Shown here piece after piece: positions 57,817 through 64,000 of a stretch of 64,000 bases of DNA; the first letter of the stretch is position 1, and the number at the start of each line of letters is the position of its first letter. A program made the position numbers and the translations under genes. Source of the stretch: Eubacterium sp. AF22-8LB (GTDB taxonomy: Bacteria > Bacillota_I > Bacilli_A > Erysipelotrichales > Erysipelotrichaceae). The notes beneath the pieces were generated by a model, which was not told the DNA's origin, searched no databases, and saw only the letters and a program-made list of their open reading frames with translations. The DNA lies in NCBI RefSeq assembly GCF_003458715.1, contig NZ_QRVI01000005.1, forward strand, positions 247 through 64,246. The letters are read 5' to 3'.

Positions 57817-57845
57817 TTGCAATAAAGATACTTTATCCGTATAAT
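57817..57845 (+). promoter_or_regulatory. Promoter of the riboswitch/oxidoreductase unit
   Basis: TTGCAA (57817-57822), a 17-bp spacer and a perfect TATAAT (57840-57845). Transcription should begin near 57851, the first base of the aptamer. Confidence 0.8.
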
Positions 57846-57850
57846 AGTCC

Positions 57851-57916
57851 GGGTTATATAAGTTCATGATATGGTTGAACGTTCATACCTACTACCGAAA
57901 ACAGTAGACTATAGCT
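57851..57916 (+). ncRNA. Purine-family riboswitch with variant J2/3
   Basis: The RNA folds as the guanine/adenine riboswitch. P1 is GGGTTATA (57851-57858) with TATAGC after GAC. P2 is GTTCA/TGAAC with loop GATATGG. P3 is CTACT/AGTAG with loop CCGAAAA, close to the CCGTAAA consensus. On alignment to the B. subtilis xpt aptamer every segment length matches, and the specificity base is C (position 74), as in guanine binders. J2/3 differs: GTTCATACC against GTTTCTACC, i.e. U49C and C50A. It ends about 20 bases before the ATG, so control is probably at translation. Confidence 0.82.
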
Positions 57917-57936
57917 TTCAAGCAGGAGGAAAAAAG

Positions 57937-59307
57937 ATGCAATACGATATCATTATTATTGGAGCTGGGCCTGGAGGAATCTTCTCAGCATATGAGTTAT
58001 TAAAAAACAAACCTGAATTAAAAATTGGTGTATTTGAAGCTGGTGCACCATTAAACAAAAGAAAATGTCCAATTGATGGAAAGAACATCAAATCTTGTAT
58101 TCACTGTAAATCATGTGCCATTATGAACGGTTTTGGTGGAGCTGGTGCATTTAGTGATGGAAAATATAATATCACAAATGAATTTGGTGGAAACCTATAT
58201 GAATATGTAGGTGAACAGGAAGCTATTGATTTAATGGAATATGTCGATGAAATCAACTGCAAAATGGGTGGAGAAAAAACTCGTCTATACGCAAATTCTG
58301 ATGCAGCTATCGCTAAAAAATGTCTTCAAAATGACCTTCACTTATTAAAGGCAAAGGTTCGTCACTTGGGAACAGACATTAACTATGTTGTTCTTGAAAA
58401 TTTATATAATGAATTAAAAGAAAAAGCTGATTTCCACTTCTTTAAACACATTGATATGGTTAATAAAGTAGAAGATGGATTTGAAGTTATTTGTGGTGAG
58501 GAATCATATACAGGTAAACAATGCATCATCTCAACAGGTCGTTCAGGAAGTAAATGGATGGAATCTGTATGTTCAAATCTAGATATCGAGACAAAGAGTG
58601 ATCGTGTAGATATTGGCGTTCGTGTTGAATTAAATGCCGATACATTCTCAGAATTAACAGATTCTTTATATGAATCAAAAATTGTATATCGTTCAAAGAA
58701 ATACCAAGACCGCGTTCGTACATTCTGTATGAACCCTAGAGGAGTTGTTGTAAACGAAAATACAAACGGTATCATCACAGTAAATGGACATAGCTATGAA
58801 GATCCAGCTCGTTTTACAAACAATACAAACTTCGCTTTATTAGTATCAAATCATTTTACTGAGCCATTCTCACAAAGTAACCAATATGGTGAAAGCATCG
58901 CCCGTCTATCCAATATGCTAGGTGGTGGCGTTATCGTTCAACGTTTTGGTGATTTAATTCGTGGACAACGTTCTACTCCAAGTCGTATTGCACAAGGATT
59001 CGTAACTCCTACATTGAAGGCAACTCCAGGAGACTTATCTCTAGTTATTCCTAAGCGTCAACTAGATGACATTATCGAAATGATTTATGCCCTTGATAAA
59101 GTATGTCCATCAACAGCTAGTGATGATACATTACTATATGGTGTTGAAGTTAAATTCTACAACATGCAAGTAAAAGTTGATAAGAACTTAGAAACAAAAC
59201 ACAAAGGATTATTCGTTATTGGTGACTGCTCAGGTGTAACGCACTCACTAAGTCATGCCAGTGCATCTGGTGTATATGTCGCAAGACATATTGCAGAAAA
59301 TCTATAA
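57937..59307 (+). CDS. FAD-dependent oxidoreductase (COG2509 type)
   Basis: A 456-residue protein. The dinucleotide-binding motif is YDIIIIGAGPGGIFSAYELL. A cysteine cluster, CPIDGKNIKSCIHCKSCAIM, lies near residues 50-70, then GGAGAFSDGKYNI. The C-terminal FAD motif is LFVIGDCSGVTHSLSHASAS. The family is annotated as FAD-dependent dehydrogenase of unknown substrate. ATG 57937 follows AGGAGG; an upstream in-frame start would run through the riboswitch. Control by a purine-type riboswitch hints at a purine-linked role, which is not established. Confidence 0.85.
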   Translation: MQYDIIIIGAGPGGIFSAYELLKNKPELKIGVFEAGAPLNKRKCPIDGKNIKSCIHCKSCAIMNGFGGAGAFSDGKYNITNEFGGNLYEYVGEQEAIDLMEYVDEINCKMGGEKTRLYANSDAAIAKKCLQNDLHLLKAKVRHLGTDINYVVLENLYNELKEKADFHFFKHIDMVNKVEDGFEVICGEESYTGKQCIISTGRSGSKWMESVCSNLDIETKSDRVDIGVRVELNADTFSELTDSLYESKIVYRSKKYQDRVRTFCMNPRGVVVNENTNGIITVNGHSYEDPARFTNNTNFALLVSNHFTEPFSQSNQYGESIARLSNMLGGGVIVQRFGDLIRGQRSTPSRIAQGFVTPTLKATPGDLSLVIPKRQLDDIIEMIYALDKVCPSTASDDTLLYGVEVKFYNMQVKVDKNLETKHKGLFVIGDCSGVTHSLSHASASGVYVARHIAENL

Positions 59308-59312
59308 TATAC

Positions 59313-59340
59313 AAAGTGGATCGTGTGATCCACTTTTTTT
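59313..59340 (+). terminator. Terminator after the oxidoreductase gene
   Basis: AAAGTGGATC and GATCCACTTT form a perfect 10-bp stem around GTGT, followed by a T run. Confidence 0.9.
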
Positions 59341-59409
59341 CATTAACTCCACAGTTAATAACTCTCGAGTTAATCATAATAATGATATAATAATCTAGGT
59401 GATAATTTT

Positions 59410-61959
59410 ATGATACAAATTCCAGATAACAGTACAATATTAGCTCCGGCTACCCTACATTTATCTTTATACAAAGAAATTCTAAAACAAAAAAAAGATT
59501 GCCTAGGCATACAAGTGTTAACTTTATCAAGCTGGCTATCTTCTTTTTATCATGGACAACCAAAATCAGATATTGAATTACTTTATTTATATAAAGACGC
59601 ATTAAAAAATATATCTGTACAAAATGCCTTCTACTCAAGTAAAGAAGACTATGACTTTTTAAATGCTTGTTTAGACTTTATTAAAATGGCTAAAACCTAC
59701 CAAATTCATGATTTTCCTTGTTCAACCCAAAAAGAAAAGGATTTAAATGAAATTTTAAATCTTCTTTATCCTATCGAAATAAAAGAAGACCAAACAAAAA
59801 ACGTTCTTTCTAAATTACCAGATTTAGAAAATATTTATATTCTAAAGAAAGAATATTCCCAATTAGATAATTATTGGATTCAGACATTAATCTATCATGG
59901 GGCAAAGTGGCTAGGTGAAAAACAACTATTAAATACGCACTACTACAGTGTTGCCAATGCGCGAAAACAAATGGAAGTCATTGCGAATCTAATCATTGAA
60001 AATAATTATACAGCCGATGATATCTTTATCGCATTAAATAACGCCAATGATGAGAATGTTTTAACCCAAATTCTTTCCGCTCATAAAATTCCATTCACAA
60101 CCATGCAAGAAGTTCATACAACATCTATATATAATGAATGGATCAGCTACTTAACATGGGCAAAAGACATGGATTTAAAGAGCTTTATCAATTTAGTTCA
60201 AATTTTATACCCAAACGACGACTATCTTATTCAATATTACACATTGTTTCCCGAACAATTCTTAAAATTTGAACCCCACCTAAGCATCCTTTCCTATGAA
60301 GAAAATGAAATTATTGATTCATATCAATTCACATCGTATCAAAGGCTTGAACAACAAACATTAGAATGGATACAAAACCATGCTTTCTTATTTAATGATT
60401 TAGATTTTATTCAAATCGCAAAACACATTCAAAATCTACATGAACAAGTTACAAGAGAAGATCTAAATGCTTTTAATGAAGTCATTTCTCTAGTTCAAGA
60501 TATTCATACTTACATTCATAGTACAAATGATTTAAGTATCTTGATTCACCAGATTCAAAACCTTTCTGCAAACCAGAAGGCAAGCTTTATTGAAGGAATT
60601 TTAATCGGATCAAGACAAGATGTGACTTTTTTAAGACCCATTGTCTTTTTAACCGGAACAAATGCGAATTCATTCCCTTCTTTAAAACTGCATTCCGGCA
60701 TTTTTGATGAAGCTTATGTAAAAAACACAGCACTTCCTGATTTGGAAACACGTATTCAGCATCAACAAACGCAAATCTTTGATTGTTTATCCTTATGCGA
60801 AACACTCTATGTTTTATATCCACAAAGCGACTATCAAGGAAAGAATTATGAGCCAAGCTCAGAAATAGAAAATTGGCTTAAAACAAAATCAACATTTATC
60901 ACAACTCCAGATTCCTTTAATTGGATTACGCCAAACATTGATTTAGATACTAAAACAGCTCAATCTATATTCTTCAAGGATGATCATTTTAAAAGTTCCA
61001 TTTCACGACTGGAATCCTATGCTCGCTGTCCTTTTTCTCACGCCCTTAAATATGGCTTATATTTAAAAGAAAAAGAGGATATTACTGATATTCGTATACG
61101 TGGAAGTATTTTACACCATGTGCTTGAGGTCATCTCTAAAGAAAAAAGTGATTACACTTCTTTATCTAAGGAAGAAATCCATGACTATGTTGAAAAAGAA
61201 TTCTCATTCGCTAAAAAAGTACTTCTGCAACAAGTCACATGGTTTAATTCCCAAATAGAAGAGATTACAGAAAAGCTTGTTTTGATTTTCGAACAATTAC
61301 ACAATTTTGAATCCAACTGGCATATGAGTATTGATAAACAAGAACATAAATTTTCTTATTCCTATCCATGGAATGAATTTACGATTGATCTATATGGATA
61401 TATCGATCGTATTGATAGTTCAAATACATCCTTCTGTATCTTTGACTATAAATCGAGTGACAAAGATATTAAGCTTACAGAATTTGAATCCGGACTTTCT
61501 TTGCAGCTAGCCACATATACCTTAGCTTATGAAAAGGAATCCCATTTAATTCCTGTGGGGTGCTTCTATATTGCCTTAAAAACAACACCAGAAGCATTGA
61601 CATATGGTAAATTAAACTATCGTAAAAAGATTCCCGAATTGTCTGTTACAGATGAAAAAGAGGTTCTTGATACATTTAAAGTTAACCGCAGACTTAAAGG
61701 ATGGCATTTTAGTGATGCGAGTATTTATTGTGATAACACCAAACAATATCTACCTACTAAAAGAGATAATCCAAGTCTAGAAAAGGTTAAAGATGAATGG
61801 ACGCAAGTAGTTGATAGTTTACTAGAAGATATTTCCAGCGGACAAGCCTTGCCAAACCATGTGGCCGATGCCTGTAAATATTGTGCTTATAGATCCATTT
61901 GTAGAAATCTTGCAAATGAAGTTGAGCCGAAGCTTCGCGTAGAAAAGGAGGAAGAATAA
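59410..61959 (+). CDS. addB: ATP-dependent nuclease subunit AddB/RexB
   Basis: An 849-residue subunit of the AddAB/RexAB recombination nuclease, which resects double-strand breaks. The C-terminal PD-(D/E)XK nuclease has YGYIDRIDS- and FDYKSS-type motifs near residue 678. Iron-sulfur cysteines lie at ARCPF (near 535) and CKYCAYRSIC (near 821). No Walker A is seen at the N-terminus (MIQIPDNSTILAPATLHLSL), as in RexB rather than Bacillus AddB. It is shorter than either usual form. It overlaps addA by 1 bp. Confidence 0.88.
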   Translation: MIQIPDNSTILAPATLHLSLYKEILKQKKDCLGIQVLTLSSWLSSFYHGQPKSDIELLYLYKDALKNISVQNAFYSSKEDYDFLNACLDFIKMAKTYQIHDFPCSTQKEKDLNEILNLLYPIEIKEDQTKNVLSKLPDLENIYILKKEYSQLDNYWIQTLIYHGAKWLGEKQLLNTHYYSVANARKQMEVIANLIIENNYTADDIFIALNNANDENVLTQILSAHKIPFTTMQEVHTTSIYNEWISYLTWAKDMDLKSFINLVQILYPNDDYLIQYYTLFPEQFLKFEPHLSILSYEENEIIDSYQFTSYQRLEQQTLEWIQNHAFLFNDLDFIQIAKHIQNLHEQVTREDLNAFNEVISLVQDIHTYIHSTNDLSILIHQIQNLSANQKASFIEGILIGSRQDVTFLRPIVFLTGTNANSFPSLKLHSGIFDEAYVKNTALPDLETRIQHQQTQIFDCLSLCETLYVLYPQSDYQGKNYEPSSEIENWLKTKSTFITTPDSFNWITPNIDLDTKTAQSIFFKDDHFKSSISRLESYARCPFSHALKYGLYLKEKEDITDIRIRGSILHHVLEVISKEKSDYTSLSKEEIHDYVEKEFSFAKKVLLQQVTWFNSQIEEITEKLVLIFEQLHNFESNWHMSIDKQEHKFSYSYPWNEFTIDLYGYIDRIDSSNTSFCIFDYKSSDKDIKLTEFESGLSLQLATYTLAYEKESHLIPVGCFYIALKTTPEALTYGKLNYRKKIPELSVTDEKEVLDTFKVNRRLKGWHFSDASIYCDNTKQYLPTKRDNPSLEKVKDEWTQVVDSLLEDISSGQALPNHVADACKYCAYRSICRNLANEVEPKLRVEKEEE

Positions 61960-64000
61960 TGGATTTTTCTATACCCCAACAAAGAGCCATTGATATAAGA
62001 AATACAAATGTCGTTGTTTCAGCAAGTGCAGGAAGTGGAAAAACCGCTGTATTAGTCGAACGCTTATGTCAGCTGGTACTAAAAGACCATATTTCTATCG
62101 ACTCTATCTTGGCCATGACCTTCACAAAGGATGCAGCAGCAGAAATGAAGGCTCGTTTACTTTCAAAATTAAAAGAACAACCCCAAACTGAATACATCCT
62201 GCAACAAATGGCTTTATTAGAAACTGCTAGTATTTCAACCATTGATAGCTTCTGTTTGTCAATTGTACAAAATTATTACTATAAAATCCCCATCTCATAC
62301 ACGATGTCAAAGCAAACCGCATCCAGTGCACAAACTCGTATTGCCTTTGAAAATGCCTATAAACATGCGATTGAAGCTCTAGATTTAAATGCGTATACCC
62401 AACTAAAAATGTATTTTCATTCTTTTGGCAAAACCGAAGAAGATATCCAAAGGTATATTGAAGATATTTTGGCTATTCTTAATTCAAAATCCGAAGACGA
62501 TGCCAAAGTCTGGATCAAAAATATCCAAGCATCTTATACTTATTTAAATCCAACATTAATGGAATATGCCTTAAAATATTTTCATAACCACTGTCTAGCT
62601 ATGTCCGAAATCTTAGATGAAGTTATTCCTATGATTACAAAATCTGAGGATTATGAAATCAAACAGGATTATCTATCGAAGTGTTTAAATGCTTCAACTT
62701 ATTCGGATTTTAAAGCACAGTTCGAGCTTTATTTAAAAAATACAATTGTATTTAAAAAGACAATCGACAAAGTGGATTATTCTAAATATCAAACTTCTTT
62801 CAAAGATCACGAAACAAGTATTGTCGAAAATTTATTTGATGAAGAATTTTATCTTAAAGACATTCAAAGTCATAAACATTTAATTGATACCTTATTTGAA
62901 TTAACTAATAAAGTTAAGTTGTACTTTCAATTAGAAAAGAAAAAAATGGAAGTCATTGACTTTAATGATATGGAACATTTTGCCTATCAACTCCTTCAAG
63001 ATCCTATGATCAAAGAGGAAATGTACAATAAATATCAAATGATTCTTGTTGATGAATTCCAGGATACCAATGAGCTACAAGAAAAAATCATAGCGTCTTT
63101 CTGTCACGAGAACAATGTATTTCGAGTGGGTGATATTAAACAGTCTATTTATGGCTTTCGTCAGGCGAATCCTAAAATTATGCAAAATTGGATGAAAATG
63201 AAAGATATTAATAATACGCCTTTGTTGCTGCAAGAAAATTATCGTTCTAACGCAAGTGTGATTGAATTCAACAATGATTTCTATAGTAAAATCATGAACA
63301 ATGAATTGTTAGGCCAGCAATTTGAAGATATCGATATTGCCAATGTAGGAACCGATGGACAAAAAGAACAACCTCAATATCCTGTGCGTTTCTTATATAC
63401 GGAATATAAAGATGATGAAGGCAATAAAGCTACCATCAAAAAGAACCACAACGAAAATCGTTTTGATTTAATTGCCCATGATATCATAGAAAAACACAAA
63501 GAGGGAATTCCATATAAATCTATGTGTGTGCTAACACGTAATCATGCTCCACAGGAAAAATTAAAAGCTGTTTTTGAAGCCTACAACATTCCGGCTATGA
63601 TTACTATTGATCATGGATTTTATACAAATCCTGCCATTCAAATCGTGATTTCTACATTAAAAGCCATAGAAGATCTTACAGACGACATTTCTTTATGTGC
63701 TTGTTTGATGTCACCCTTATTCAATGTACCTTTTTCTAAGATTGCGAATTGCTGCATTGACAAAGAAAAGGGATCATCGTTATTTGTAAGTATCAAAGAA
63801 CAAGATTTTATGAAGTCTTTCTTTGAGTTATACGCAAATAAAAATAAAACAATTATGCAGCTTCTTCAATATATCTATGCCTACAATGATTTTTATTATG
63901 CATCCACAACAATTCAAGATAAAAATAATTTAGATTATTTATTAGAACTAGCAGGTCAATATGAAAATCAGAATGACATTCATGGTTTTGTCCTACAATT
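61959..64000 (+). CDS. addA: ATP-dependent helicase/nuclease subunit AddA (truncated by window end)
   Basis: The first 680 codons of a UvrD-type helicase are present and the frame is open to the right edge. It begins MDFSIPQQRAIDIRNTNVVV after AGGAGGAAG. Walker A is SASAGSGKTAVLVERL, motif Ia AMTFTKDAAAEMKARL, motif II MILVDEFQDTN, motif III GDIKQSIYGFRQANP and motif IV LLLQENYRSN. The C-terminal nuclease domain lies outside the window. It partners the AddB/RexB protein encoded directly upstream. Confidence 0.93.
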   Translation, partial: MDFSIPQQRAIDIRNTNVVVSASAGSGKTAVLVERLCQLVLKDHISIDSILAMTFTKDAAAEMKARLLSKLKEQPQTEYILQQMALLETASISTIDSFCLSIVQNYYYKIPISYTMSKQTASSAQTRIAFENAYKHAIEALDLNAYTQLKMYFHSFGKTEEDIQRYIEDILAILNSKSEDDAKVWIKNIQASYTYLNPTLMEYALKYFHNHCLAMSEILDEVIPMITKSEDYEIKQDYLSKCLNASTYSDFKAQFELYLKNTIVFKKTIDKVDYSKYQTSFKDHETSIVENLFDEEFYLKDIQSHKHLIDTLFELTNKVKLYFQLEKKKMEVIDFNDMEHFAYQLLQDPMIKEEMYNKYQMILVDEFQDTNELQEKIIASFCHENNVFRVGDIKQSIYGFRQANPKIMQNWMKMKDINNTPLLLQENYRSNASVIEFNNDFYSKIMNNELLGQQFEDIDIANVGTDGQKEQPQYPVRFLYTEYKDDEGNKATIKKNHNENRFDLIAHDIIEKHKEGIPYKSMCVLTRNHAPQEKLKAVFEAYNIPAMITIDHGFYTNPAIQIVISTLKAIEDLTDDISLCACLMSPLFNVPFSKIANCCIDKEKGSSLFVSIKEQDFMKSFFELYANKNKTIMQLLQYIYAYNDFYYASTTIQDKNNLDYLLELAGQYENQNDIHGFVLQ

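Noticed and set aside
57871..57936. Longer N-terminus for the FAD oxidoreductase
   Set aside because: These codons lie within the riboswitch aptamer and upstream of a strong AGGAGG site at the real ATG (57937).

Overview
The window is AT-rich and densely coded, with short intergenic gaps and mostly minus-strand genes. The gene content fits a low-GC, non-sporulating, fermentative Bacillota, most likely an Erysipelotrichia-type gut anaerobe (inference). Supporting signs are three PTS permeases, CcpA-type cre sites, an HrcA/CIRCE heat-shock operon, two glycolipid-type glycosyltransferases, a RexB-like AddB and split transketolase. No rRNA, tRNA, insertion sequence, CRISPR array or prophage was seen.

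Layout. 1-5363 (-) is the N-terminal ~1,787 residues of a giant secreted repeat adhesin that runs off the left edge. 5531-12760 (-) is a seven-gene operon: glycosyltransferase, flippase-like protein, a glycosyltransferase-RecX fusion, yhaM, rimO, hypoxanthine-DNA glycosylase and dUTPase. 13044-16156 (-) is a four-subunit mannose-family PTS plus a small membrane protein. It is preceded by a sensor cassette (16394-20637) of two solute-binding proteins around a histidine kinase and response regulator, with no ABC permease. 20686-22323 holds a membrane-anchored winged-helix protein, a HAD phosphatase and a membrane protein. 22864-27459 (-) is hrcA-grpE-dnaK-dnaJ under CIRCE. 27584-28400 is a decayed Rpn-family gene. 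28664-34298 is a mixed accessory stretch: DUF975 protein, flavin reductase, pgeF, two small paralogues of unknown function, tandem DeoR regulators and a CDF transporter.

35436-41728 (-) is a glucose/mannose uptake locus. A GlcT-like antiterminator sits beside a glucose-type EIICBA, and a second mannose-family PTS with DUF956 follows. A LicT/GlcT-type RNA antiterminator that overlaps an intrinsic terminator lies directly before that mannose-family operon, behind a cre-overlapped promoter. 41809-46081 carries a methyltransferase, split transketolase and glgB.

46185-57730 (-) is a housekeeping block (dus, hslO, ftsH, hpt, tilS, tagO-like, ispE, rsmA, rnmV). It also contains a PemK-like orphan and an MreB-like protein that has lost the usual nucleotide-binding motifs. 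At 57817-59307 (+) a strong promoter starts directly into a purine-family riboswitch with two altered J2/3 bases, followed by an FAD-dependent oxidoreductase. The window ends with addB/rexB and a truncated addA.

The most interesting items are the variant purine riboswitch, the GlcT-type switch on a mannose-family PTS operon, the glycosyltransferase-RecX fusion, the permease-free two-binding-protein sensor cassette with candidate operators at the PTS promoter, and the degenerate MreB-like protein.
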